Assembly (NCBI GenBank): GCA_029817715.1
Contig: JARUPY010000538.1
Span: forward strand, 3,534,001 to 3,598,000
Origin: Melastoma dodecandrum
Taxonomy: Eukaryota; Streptophyta; Magnoliopsida; Myrtales; Melastomataceae
Length of the DNA: 64,000 bases
Reading direction: 5' to 3'
Shown here: positions 24,755 through 35,683 of the stretch, in pieces
How positions within the stretch are numbered: the first letter of the stretch is position 1
How the letters are laid out: each line of letters starts with the position of its first letter
The notes under the pieces: model-generated
What the model was told of the DNA's origin: nothing
Database searches by the model: none
Seen by the model: the letters and a program-made list of their open reading frames with translations, nothing else
Made by a program: the position numbers and the translations under genes

Positions 24755-24763
24755 CGAATTCTC

Positions 24764-25755
24764 CAAGTACTGTGGTTTCAAAAAGGGATTTAAAGGCGAA
24801 ATCGATCCCTATTTCACCTTTTATTTTTCAAACTATGATTTAAATCTAGTTCATTTTGTTCATTTCGTTGAGCATACGACCGTTTCGGAACCCGAAACCT
24901 TACTTCTCCAATCTCAATCAAATAAAAAAAGATTTATACGCAACTGAATCTTGGGCTAATAATTGGTAGAAAACGGACGAAAAGTCAGATAAGGGCTCAT
25001 ATAATGAGGACTTGAGTGGGTCTCCCTCTCCCCCGACAGACCCAACAAAACCCGAGGGAAATTGGAAAAAGCTTTCCCCTTTCCGTTTTCCGCAATCCCA
25101 CCCGCGGATGGGAAAATGAAAAGCTGCAATTTTTAGTCTAGTTTGTTAGGGAAAAAAAGGAAAGCATTTCAGGGTTGTAGTTTACCCATCGATTCGTCAA
25201 CCGACCCCGTTTTCGATTTGATGGTGATGCTTAGCAGCTCCAGCTCCGTCTGGATCCGACACCTCCTGTCTTGCGTCGGGTTGATTGCATCCCTCCTTCC
25301 GTTTTTTTTCCCTTTTCTTGGGTTTCTGATTCATGGGCGTGGTGTGTTTTCACCGGCTTTGTATCTGCTCTGCTGGTGATTTGGTCGATTCCCTCTTGGG
25401 GGTCGAGATACGATTGGCCTTGTTGCTGCTGTTGATCTAGTGGTTTGTTCATTTTTGAGGGTTAGTGATAGTGGGGACTTTTGATTACTGTCGTTGTTAT
25501 TGGTGTTCATAATGGGGTTGTTTTTGTGATGATTCTCGAATTCCCGGTTGTTGGTTTGGATATCTTAAAGAGTGGGTTGGACTGGTCTTTTGTAGTTTGA
25601 TTTGGTAATATTGCTCGTGTTTGGTAGTAAATGGAAATGATGGGTGTTGCTGTGGTTGGATGAAGTGCTTATGCTTTTTAGTACAAATTGGGATTTGGCG
25701 ATTTGTTTTCATGGGTCTTTTGTTTTCTGCTTGCCCACCCATATGCTGCTTAGCA
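24764..25755 (+). other. Upstream and 5' untranslated region of the DUF4050 gene
   Basis: This is the sequence between the end of the mobile element and the first confident ATG. A T-rich stretch ending CTGCTTAG just before the ATG looks like a splice acceptor. An untranslated first exon around 25.0-25.4 kb followed by a leader intron is therefore likely. Short frames here are not supported. Confidence 0.45.
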
Positions 25756-26595
25756 ATGTTTGAACATCGCAGCGGTTGCTTCGGATGCTATTCTAAACCT
25801 ACGCCGATCATTGCTGTCGATGAACCAGCCAAAGGTTTGAGAATCCAAGGGCAGCCTGTGCACAAGCCCAGCTTTTCAGATGATTTCTGGAGCAGCAGCA
25901 CTTTCGATGTGGATAATGGCCTGTTTCTGTCCCAAAGAAGTTTGTCGTCGGTTAGCCTATCAAATTCTAATCTAAACCATCCAAATTGGAACGGAAGCAT
26001 GAGCAATGACGGGGAGTTCGTGAATCATGGCTAGTTCTTTGTTCTTCCTTTGGTGACTGTACAATGAGGGCTTACGGTGATGGGAATTATTTATGTTGTT
26101 TGGTTCCTTGCCGATTCCATGCAGGTCTTATCCTCTGGAATGAGAGCAGGATTCAGTGGCTTAAAAATGGAATCTCCGAGGATAAGGCTAAACAGAAACG
26201 TGGGCGGGCTTTGAGGTGTGCAAACAGTTTCATTCTCATGTCATGCATCCGTGGTAGAATCTTGATGTTGTTCTGTTTGTGAACTTTCCTTGATATTTTG
26301 CTTCACGGTATCGGAATGGAAGTTGCTTCCAGTGTTTGCATTCCTCGGTAATTACTTCACTAGTGTGATGATTTTGGATGTTTGCAGTTGGAATGCCTCT
26401 TATGAAAGCGTGCTCGGGAGGAAGACCCCTTTCCCACGCCCCGTCCCATTATCAGTGAGTACACAGTTATGCTAATAATCTTTCTAGATGCTCGCAATGT
26501 GTTACAGATCACATGGTCTGATATAATGTCCAAAACGACAGGAAATGATCGAGTTCCTTGTGGAAACCTGGGAGCAAGAGGGGATGTATGACTGA
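25756..26595 (+). CDS. Gag1-like clamp / DUF4050 family protein
   Basis: Four coding exons, 25756-26029, 26125-26215, 26388-26454 and 26542-26595, give 161 residues. Motifs in order are RSGCFGCYSKPTPIIAVDEP, KGLRIQGQPV, SDDFWSSSTFDVDN, SQRSLSSVS, EFVNHG+LILWNESR, SWNASYESVLG, PFPRPVPLS+EMIEFLV and TWEQEGMYD. This is the full pattern of plant DUF4050 proteins, whose function is unknown to me. The FxDDFWSS and WNxxYExLLG blocks are the family signature. The first intron has no GT donor in frame. The family sequence is continuous only if exon 1 ends at 26029 and the intron starts GC (26030-26031), making a GC-AG intron. Otherwise translation stops at TAG 26032. The other introns are GT-AG. The start follows an acceptor-like CTTAG, so an upstream leader intron is likely. 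Confidence 0.85.
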
Positions 26596-28363
26596 ACCAC
26601 ATTTTAAGGACAGTTCTCGTGCAGTTACCCCCTGCCCAGCAACCTTATATGCTTCCGGCGGTTTTTCGCCTTTGAACTTGTACAGAGCTGAAAGTTCCCT
26701 GTCCTAGAGGTTGAACCAGCTGAAAACTTCTTAGCACGCTATTTGCGGGAGCTGAAAGTTCCCTGTCGTTGCGGCGTGTCTTCATGAATTTGCTGCCGTG
26801 TTTCTGTTTTGGAGCAGTTCACTCTCGTGACGAATATGTAAGTTTACTGCAGTATGCTGCTACTTGAATTCGGTGTGATCACTACAACCTGTGAATATGC
26901 AGAACCAAGGTTTACTTACATTCAGCGCGTTTCACACGTGTGTATTCGCCAAAAATTGCCGAATGCTGGTCATCAGACCGCCAACCATGGGAATACGGTC
27001 ACTTCCCGATCAGGAGGACAAATAATATAATAGTTTCACGACAGAGGACCCGCAGATATCGAGTCACTAAATCGGGGTCATGGTCGTCATCGTCTCCAAA
27101 ACAGCAGCGTGACGATAGCCAGCCAGCCACTCATGCGTCCGGGGTCGCCGTGGATGGGATGGGATTCCCGATTGAACGAACGGCGGGAGATTATGACGAG
27201 GGATCTCCCACCTGAAGTTCCCGTAGAGTTTCCGTGGGAAGTTTGACTGTTTGTTTGTACCTTTCCTTGACGACAACCCCCTGTTTTTTGTACTTGTAAT
27301 TTCCATCCCAATTCTCCTGTCCCTATTTAGACGTATTTAATAAATTTTGATTATTAAAAAAAATAATTAATACAATCCGTGAAAATTCATGCACAAGGAA
27401 ATGAATAATTGAGTGGTGGGCAACGGGGTTGTAGGCTGTTGTTCTTCTCCATCCACAATTTGCATCATAAAGGAGACAAAAATAAAAGCAAGCACACAGC
27501 TAGCTTGGCATTTGGGGTCGTTTGGCTCACCTTTTACGACGACCTTTCTTCAATTTCTTAAATTCAATTTTCTCAAAAATTAAAAAACAAAAAACAAAAT
27601 GCCGAGGCAGACAGATCTTTCACCTTCACGCGGTTTTACTAAAAAATTTCTCCTCAAATCGAGCACGGTTTTGCCTCCTCGAAATTCCCAAAACGTGATT
27701 CAAAACAACATGTGACCCCCTCACGTTCCGTTGTCCGCCCATCATTCCCCCCCCCCCAAATGGACGGACAAACTCGGCTCACTCGTCGTTGATCATCTAC
27801 TTATTATACCCAACCGGCTTCGTTCGAATTTAATTTCAATTGCGAGTAAACATTTCCTACATTCGTTAAATAATTTTTTTAAAATCGGAATTATAAAATT
27901 AACTGTTTTTCTTAATCCGAAATCAGATTTTTAAACTCCAACTTACTTTATCTTAAAAAAAATAACAAAATTTCGTATTATGTGAATCGTTTCAAAAAAT
28001 CAACTTTATATAGTAATAATAATCGTTATTTTTTGCTCTGATTTTAAAATAATATTTGATGAATTTTTAAACTATTTACCTTATTTTACAAAATATCTCG
28101 TGAACGTAACTTTATATGAATATATAAATATATGTGTACGTACAATCGCGATGCTAACTATTTTTTTCCATCCGACCTTTATTTACACACACCATGACGA
28201 GACGAGGGTTAAAAAATGGCTGGCTTTTAAATTTCGAGAATAATTTGACCGCGACGCTCGTAGAACAAAGGCACCTGACTCAAGAGAGAGGGTGCGATTA
28301 ATTTTTATCAGTTCTGAACGGACAGGATTTCATCAGGAGGGCCTCTATTCCCTCCAGCGGGAG
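26596..28363. other. Intergenic, no gene recognised
   Basis: This holds the 3' region of the DUF4050 gene followed by AT-rich spacer. Overlapping frames near 26940-27311 on both strands show no known motif. ATTATAAAATT words near 27890 hint at a further decayed copy of the AT-rich MITE-like family. Confidence 0.45.
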
Positions 28364-28370
28364 TATAAAA
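28364..28370 (+). promoter_or_regulatory. Probable TATA box of the TPR-like gene
   Basis: TATAAAA lies about 104 bp upstream of the ATG at 28468 and is followed by a CT-rich leader. Inferred from motif and position. Confidence 0.5.
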
Positions 28371-28467
28371 CGACGCCGTTCGCTCTCTCCCTCCATCAAA
28401 ATCTTCCTCCTCACAAACGGTAGAAAGCAAAAATTAACAAAAGGAAAATCTCCGGGTGAAGGAAAGG

Positions 28468-29421
28468 ATGCTGCTCCGCAGTTCATCGACTCCTTTCCTC
28501 AACTCGTCCTGGACGACCTCCCAAGCCAGGGAAACCTCCCCAGACTGTACCGACCTTCCCCCCCTCCCGCTGTCTCGTTCCATCACCCTCTCCGTCGACG
28601 ACTCCCGCCACCCCAAGTCCAGGATCCCCCGGGCTTCCTCCGACCTTCATTTGGTCCGCCTTTCCTTCCCCAAGAAGAGGCTTGTTGTCCCGGCTGTCCT
28701 CGTTGAGGAGGAGGATGTCGATGAGGTCGGTTTTCTGTTCGGAGGAGGCGTTGGGGGTGGCGATGGCGGGGGTGGTGGCGGAGGCGGAGTTGGAGGAGGA
28801 GGGATGGGGAGCGACGCTAGGGATTTGTATTACAGGAGGTTGATTGAGGGCGATCCTTCGAATTCCCTGTTGCTTTGTAATTACGCCAAGTTCTTGAAGG
28901 AGGTAAGGCGCGGATGGTTTATGTTGTTTCCTCAGATTGGCGTAGAGGTTAGAGGAGATTTCGAGACTGTTGTGCTTAGAGATGACGTTTCTTTACTTTC
29001 TTTCTTCTTCTTTTTTCGGTGTTGGATCAGGTCAGAGGAGATTTTGAGAAGGCCGAGGAGTACTGTGCTAGGGCGATACTCGCGAACCCATCGGACGGGA
29101 ATGCATTGTCCATGTACGGGGATCTAATATGGCAGACCCACAAGGACGCTGAGCGAGCTGAGGACTATTTCAATCAGGCCGTCAAGGCTTCCCCCGACGA
29201 CTGGTGTGCAGGCATCTCTATGCTCCCGAAACCGGGCTAAATCCCGGTCGTTTTTCTACGTATCTGTGCTCTTAACGTCGGGTTAACTCGTCCTGTGCAG
29301 CTACGTCATGGCGTCGTACGCGCGGTTCTTGTGGGACTCAGAGGAAGAGGAGGAAGATCGAGAGGGAGAGAATACGGCCTCATCGACCTCCCCTCCCCTC
29401 CTCCGCAGCTGCCGCAGATGA
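28468..29421 (+). CDS. Tetratricopeptide-like (TPR) superfamily protein
   Basis: Three exons, 28468-28902, 29031-29203 and 29301-29421, with GT-AG introns of 128 and 97 bp, give 242 residues. It starts [15 protein letters not shown], an N-terminus shared by a plant TPR-like group. A basic/Ser-rich region and a Gly-rich linker (about residues 95-113) follow. Then come [20 protein letters not shown] and, after splicing, [20 protein letters not shown] and [18 protein letters not shown], which are two TPR-like hairpins. [19 protein letters not shown] follows. The Cys codon is made by the phase-2 junction at 29203/29301. The tail is acidic then SCRR-stop. The group has no established biochemical role that I know; TPRs bind proteins. 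An upstream in-frame GTG is not used. The gene looks intact. Confidence 0.88.
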
Positions 29422-30904
29422 CCTTCTTCCATGGAGCATCTCAATCACCGCCACCCTTGACAGCTGCATCCTAGAAGAGAGGGACTTCTCCAAACATTTA
29501 ACAATTTTGACCACTTTGTTTATACGCCCAATAATCTTCAGCTAAATTACGCTTGTTGAGTGAGTAGTGTGAATTATTGTCCCAATTTCTCTATCGAAAT
29601 TTTGAGCTTTTTTTTTATTGATGATGTGAAGAATGAAATTATGATAATATCATTATCAGGAGCTTTCAAATGTTTTTGACCTGCCCTTTTCTTTCTATTT
29701 TTGTCTCCCATATACCATCAATAATTGTTAAAGGAGATTTTCTTCCTATCTTGTGAAAAAAGCATGTGACCCTCCAAATCATGCATACCCTTTGCCTGAC
29801 GAGAAAAAGCACGTAACAACACACACAAAAGGTTAGCTAAAAGCTAAGTACTTACACTCGCCCAAGTCCGATCATAATCAACCTCATCACGTTTCCCTTC
29901 TCATTACCACCAAGTCCGATCATGATCGACTTCATAATCATACTTGAAACCGCCAAGTAACTTGTATATCACATCTGACGGTTGAATAATGTTCATGCAA
30001 TGGACTGTCAAACACTAGTGGTGGTTCGGATCATCACAGGGGGCGACCCCCTTGCCCTTTCTACCCGGGGCGGTATTCCTCGCCCATCTCTCATCTTTGG
30101 AGCAAAATCCATCAATCTTTTGATGCAAGGATTCCGGGATCACCACCCCAAAAGCTAGCCTGAGGGATTGGAGTGCATTAATCCACCACGGCTATTCATG
30201 CGCTAGATTAAGCTAGTGCCCATCCTGTCCGCATGGGCGCCGGGTCCAGAAACGTGTTGGATTAATGCAATAATGAAAACTCAGTTCATTACATTCTTCT
30301 CATTGCATAAGCTATGAATCTCATAATTGGACATGCTTTGTAGCATTGCCTTAACAACAACTTGATTACTATAACCTGGGGTTATGTTGTTCTTGAGGAG
30401 GTTTCATCGAGTTTGTGGACATGCTCGATTCGTGCTCTACCTGGCCTGTTAGCGTGTGAAGTCACATGGACACGTCTCAAAATATGGCGCAAATAGATGT
30501 GGGTGTGCGTAGGTATAATCGCCAAGAAATTCAAAAAAATAGGTAGAACAAGAGCAATGAGAGAAAGCATACTTACTTCAATCGAATACAGAGTATAGAG
30601 TACAAGTAGAGTGTCCTCAACCAAATCCACGTATGTGGGGTTGAAAATGATTGTATGTTGTCTTATTTTGGCATCTACTAATCTATAAATCTTAAAACGA
30701 TAATTGAAAAACACATGTAGAAATTGAAGCGCAACCGTCATTAACTGCTAAACATGTGTTGAAATTGGGGTCCAACTGCCTTATCCACTTGTGAACGTCG
30801 TTTTGCCAAAGGGAATCGCTGCTCTTCTTTCCGATCGATCTATTCTCATGATCTTTAACTGTCTTCAAAAAATTGGTTGACGTCTTAAATACTCGCCGAC
30901 CCGC

Positions 30905-31055
30905 TTCTATAGAGGCCTAGTCGATTGGCTTCTGTAAGCATAGTCAATTAGCTTATGTATGTACAATCGACTGCCTTCTATAGATATAGTCGACTGACAT
31001 CTGGATGCCCTATCGACCGGATTCTCGGTCGACTAGCTTCTTTAAGCATGGTGGA
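30905..31055. repeat. Degenerate ~28-bp tandem repeat
   Basis: A unit of the form TAGTCGA(C/T)TGGCTTCTRTAAGCA recurs about five or six times with strong divergence. It is non-coding. Similar arrays occur in LTRs, but no LTR ends were found. Confidence 0.45.
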
Positions 31056-31610
31056 CGGGTTTTTAAATTTCAGAATAAATTATCTTACCGGCCTCTCAAT
31101 TGCCTTCTTGGGGGGTTGCTAAGTATTGTTTCAGATCTAGAATTCGGTTGATAAGCAACTCAACTCCGTTTTGGCCTCCATTTCCCAATCATCTCGTGGG
31201 AGGAAAAGTAAAGTAAAACACGGCGATACTTAATTTTAGGTACATCTTTCCCATATTTTTTGTTTTAAAATAATCTAAATGAAAGATAGACTTACTTTTT
31301 TTTTCTCATTTGACTGATGCTTCAATGTAAAACTCTTTCATTGTGTTTTGGGGTGTCATGAGATTTTTCTTTCTCCGCAAAAATATCAAAATGAAAAGAG
31401 AAGGGTCGTGGCAAGTGTGCATTTGGCCACAACTCATTTTCACGTTAAGGTACTAATTTTTGGCTCGTGGTGTCGAAATCAAACAAGATAAAATAATTGA
31501 GTAGGTCAGACGATATTAGATTCCCTTTTAACGACATGTAAAAATGTCCTATCGTAGTTTATCATATGCTGCTATTTACCATTATTTGTCAATAATATAT
31601 ATATAGTCCA

Positions 31611-31735
31611 AAGGGACACTCGTGGTAAAGTTACGGAGGATTCGTGGATTTCATGTTCAAATATCACTAGTCGCACCCCGAGTTACTCATACATGTCTTA
31701 GTCTTGATGGGCATTACTAGAGTACAACCAATAAT
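31611..31735 (+). mobile_element. Possible tRNA-derived SINE fragment
   Basis: CGTGGTAAAGTTACGG resembles a Pol III box A. ATGTTCAAATATC about 35 bp downstream resembles box B (GTTCRANNC). The order and spacing suit a tRNA-derived SINE head. No tail or target duplication was identified. Confidence 0.3.
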
Positions 31736-33229
31736 ATGGTACGGCCAAGGTAAGGAAATGCATCACGTACGCATCAAACAAATGCCAGGATTATGACATT
31801 TATTTTCGACCGGCAGGTTATGATAAGGTTTTCTGTATGACAATATATTCGTGCGTAGTTATTATTTAAAAAAAAACGATTGTTTATGTAAAATCAGTAA
31901 GGAGGATTATGTGGGGATAAATAGGGGGAGTTTCCTTGGCCATAGGATGATGATAATGCCCCCAAGATACTAGGACAACCCAAGACTGATCTCTTTTGTC
32001 ATTCGACATTACTTTTTTGTTGTTCTTGCGCCTTCGTGATTGGACCGAGAATCCATGATACATACTACGTGTTACTCACAGATTGCATGAAGTAAGAACA
32101 AAAAAGAAAGAGAGGTTTGTGTGGGGTCGATTTCTTCACCTCTCCTCAGTCATCCATTTCCAAAAACGTTCGTCTCAATGTGTGTCTCAATCTCAATTAC
32201 CATGATGCAGAACAAGATTCCTCCCCTCCTCCTGATAAAAAGGAGGAGAGTAACGTTTACCACTCTTTTACATGGGGCACAACTCCCGGATAGGGGTCGT
32301 AAAATGAGCCACTAGTCGAGTGGAGGATACTGTTATCGCCTTTTGCGAGCTTCGTCGAATTCAAGTTTAAGGGTTAGCTAGGGTGAGTTTGATCGACCCA
32401 CATTGAGCAACATCTTCCGATAAATCAATAATTTTTTCTGGTTTTCTAAACAAATGTAGCGCACGGTTCCGTTACCTCGCGGCGCGCGACGACGGTTCGG
32501 ACGACGGGCCCGAACTATAGGCTGGAAGACAATTTTGCCACGTAACGAACACAGTGGACTAATTTTTAGACACATAGGACAATAAAATTGGCCGTCAACG
32601 ACACGTCTGACAGTCGTAACGGACGTCAGGTTTAAGGCCAAATCAAAAATTAAAATCGAAATAAGACCACAACTAAAACTTTTTAAACGATATGCCACAA
32701 AAGAAAGTGGGCCTATAGTTCAGGCAAAATATCGATAATTTGCCTTAAATAAAAACAGTCATAGGGAATTTTGATTCCACCACTAATGTTAAGCAGTTCA
32801 TTGATTCATGGTAGTATTGGATCCTTGCTAAAGTTCTGATGTGTTGAAATTATGGTGATTTTATGACTTAATTATATGTAATGTCTGTCCTATTTTTGTC
32901 GGCTTCATTTTGTGTACAAAGCATAAGTCTTCCCTGTATTTAAAGGTGTAACTCTGGTGTCATTAGTAATGCTGTGAGGGGGGCATGTGGGTACTTGAGT
33001 AGTTTCAGGTTTTGAGAGCGACCGATACCAACAGTCGAAGCTCCTAACGGAAATGTTGCATATTAGTGTGTTGCAATCATTCAGATTGTTCGCTTTAATC
33101 ATCTACTGTCGATTCGTCAGTCTTGGGATTCTTCTCATTTTCACTGATGATTATGACAGCGTACATCTGCTAGACTGTCCTCAAATAAAGTTGTTAGTCT
33201 TTACTTAATTGGACATTTGATGTTCTCAA

Positions 33230-33391
33230 TGTATCATCAAGAAAGGCGGCACTCCAAAGAAGAATGAGATTGTCTTCACGGCTCCGACTAGGGAAGAGAT
33301 AAGTAATCGGAAACAACTGGATCAGTTCCTGAAACATCATCCCGGGGTCCTACAATTGCTGAATTTTGACTGGGCGAGACCATTCGTGTAA
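33230..33391 (+). pseudogene. MBD10/11-type gene copy, broken (MBD-domain exon)
   Basis: [37 protein letters not shown] and [13 protein letters not shown] closely match the second exon of the intact gene at 37719. The splice acceptor CAG before the exon has become CAA. A local frame slip replaces PAIAE with VLQLL. A stop at 33389 removes the whole lysine/glutamate-rich tail. No first exon was found. It is a duplicated, inactive copy. Confidence 0.88.
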
Positions 33392-33769
33392 GAATTCACA
33401 CAATCACATAAACAACAAACAAAGAAACCAGCGGAAGCCCTAAATTAATTATGCGGGCTCACGGTCACCGAAAAATATCATGGTAAAGGAAAACGTTGCC
33501 GTATTGACTATGCCCTAAATCTGAAGACAGAAATATGAACGACGTAGATTTTCTTCCCCTTTTCCTTCCCGGCTGCTGGAGGAGGCAAAAATTGGCGAAA
33601 CTGTATAACCCTCGTAAAGATTACAGAAAACCTAATAAAAAATTTTCTTTATGAAATGTCAATTTTGTCCCTTAGTTAAATAATAGTTTGAAGGGCACCG
33701 GAAAGGGCCATGGCCGTTAGGTTATAAAATAGCCTGTGTATCTGTTTTATGCCTTCCTTTTTCTCACCT

Positions 33770-33960
33770 CCCTCTGTGAACTCAAATTAGGAATAATGTG
33801 CCGGTGGTAGCTTCCAGGGCTGTAGCTTATGATCTAATCGGGGCATGTGGTAGACAAATCTTGTGCTACAAAAGGTGATTGATTAGGCCTTGTCTGTAGT
33901 TGCTTAGTAGCTAATGGTAACTGAGTTCTTTCCTGTGTAGTGATTTGTGTCATATTAAGA
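33770..33960 (+). pseudogene. 3' untranslated part of the MBD pseudogene
   Basis: The stretch CTCACCTCCCTCTGTGAA through GTAGCTTATGATCTAAT to CCTGTGTAGTGAT matches the sequence downstream of the intact MBD stop codon at 38622-38810 in order and spacing. It shows that the duplication included the 3' flank. About 380 bp between this and the MBD exon do not match the intact gene's tail. Confidence 0.8.
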
Positions 33961-34139
33961 CGTACATTATCTGCAAAATGTCATTATGTTCCGTCAACTC
34001 CGTATGCAATAACAAGGGTAGTTTTGAACATGGAAAATGTCCTGGCCACGCTGTTCACCAGACTCATCGTCTTGCAAAGGAAGTCGGGAAAAATTGGAGG
34101 AAGGGTGGTCTTGGAACCGGGGTGGCTTCAAGTTCCCAT

Positions 34140-35028
34140 CTACAATCCTTTGAGTTCATTAGCCAGCACCATCGACTTCGTCCATCTTTCTAACACGCTA
34201 GCTGACGACATGGATGCTACCTTCGATGATTGTATGTCTTTCTTCATGACTGCAGATTAGAAGACAGTGACCAAGAAGTACTGAGATATGGAAGACAATT
34301 GAAAAGGCATGGAGATCATATTCTGAGATATGGGAATGCACCAGATGTGATTAATGATGCCAGCGCCGAATTGAACGTGTCCGCCTCAGTCCTCTCTTCG
34401 GGGCTGGAACTCAGCTTCCCCAAGGAGATGCGAGATATTAATACAAAGGCCTAAGCTCATAATGAACGAATAATTGGAGGAGGAAGATTACCTTGTCAAT
34501 GCCGCGTTAGCATTTCTCAACCGCTCCGATTCAGTGCTCAGCCCGAGAACTCATCCGGCCACTGCTAAATCATCTCTATCAATGGCTTGATCCACTTCGC
34601 TCAGTTTGTACACCAGATACTGCAAATACCCTGCAAACTCGCAATCCATGACAAGCACAGAAGTAACAGAAAAATGTCACCATACGGGACGGAGAAATGG
34701 AACGGACCCTTCTCCTTGTCTGAAGAGTTGATGATCCCTTGCCGCTCAGCCACTTCTTCCTGTCCTTCTAGACCTTCTCAAGGAGCTCCAGGTCGTCGTC
34801 AGCCTCCAGAACGGCTGCATTGGCGTTTGTTTCGGTCCAGGGAAACCAACCTCCCAAATACCCTAAGGTCAACCACCCCGCAGCCAGGAACAAGGAAGCG
34901 ACACTCCTAGGCAGCGCCGCCTGCTCTGCCCTGCAAATGGTGGACCTGGACCTGGAAACTGCTGCTACCGCAGACAGTGGTGACAAAGATGATGACTTGG
35001 CAGCCGTCAGAAGATGGGCAGAGGCCAT
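34140..35028 (-). pseudogene. Thylakoid lumenal 16.5-kDa-type (TL16/MPH2-like) pseudogene
   Basis: Four exon-like pieces with intron borders still visible: 35028-34708, 34630-34492, 34414-34342 and 34249-34140. Piece 1 has a Ser/Ala-rich transit peptide, a twin-hydrophobic segment ending NANAA and then VLEADDDLELLEKV. Pieces 2-4 give GYLQYLVYKLSEVDQAID, LSSSPEERTEADTFNSALAS and IQSSKVASMSSASVLERWTK..ELKGL-stop. The layout (chloroplast transit, lumen transfer, helical lumen domain) fits the photosystem II-maintenance lumen protein family; the name is from memory. A TAG at 34768-34770 replaces a Lys codon, a one-base slip lies near 34745, and a TGA sits in piece 2. The introns mean it is not a retrocopy. 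Confidence 0.75.
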
Positions 35029-35175
35029 TTTTCTCGAACTCCCAACTAAAAATAGATAGCCAAAAGGAAACTACCGGGACTGGCCAAGTGGATTTGTATG
35101 ACTGGATGGATAAGCTTGTCGGGTCGTTAGTCGTTGAACTAGGAATCGTTAACAACTCGCGACTCGGATCATAAC

Positions 35176-35683
35176 TTAACAGTCCGAGTGCTTGAACTCG
35201 AATTCCAAGTGACAGTCAAAGTTAATATGAACCGGAAGGAGGTAACCTTGGAATTCCTTTTTGGATATGGGCTTCAGAAAGAAGGGCCGGCTTCTGATGC
35301 ATGATGGGCCCATGAGGCCCAATAAACCGAATATGGGCCCAACAGTCGCTGTCCGTCTCCAAAGCAACCTGATCCAAACCGTTGTTTGGGTTGTCGGGAC
35401 CCGACACGTGTCGCGCCGACAGGCCGGCGTTGCTCCGACTTTGTTCCCCCACACAAGTGTTGGAAAAGCTCCCCATTCCCCCGAACTCGAACCACCAAAC
35501 AATAAAATCGACCCCCACCTAACTCCCGCTGAGAACTCACCCAGTTCGAACCCGTCTTTCCCTTTGCTCTGCCTGTCCTTAGTACAGGACACCGAGGTAA
35601 GCTCATCCTCCCTCCCCAATTTTCTGTGCTGGGTTTTTGTTTTTACTTCAATTTTTTTTGGGGGGTTGGTGGGGAAGGCCGAA
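35176..35683 (+). other. Upstream region and leader of the MBD gene
   Basis: This is the sequence between the lumen-protein pseudogene and the MBD start codon. Overlapping frames on both strands (for example 35176-35619 minus) match nothing recognisable. A CAGGACACCGAGGTAAG near 35585-35601 could be the end of an untranslated exon. Confidence 0.4.

Larger units (their letters stand above)
29422..33229. other. Intergenic, no intact gene; small repeats
   Basis: No gene was recognised. Minus-strand frames at 30382-30741 and 32378-32698 lack known motifs. The stretch holds a tandem-like AGTCGACT block near 30905-31055 and a SINE-like segment near 31611-31735. The part nearest 33.2 kb may be remnant intron of the MBD pseudogene. 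Confidence 0.45.
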
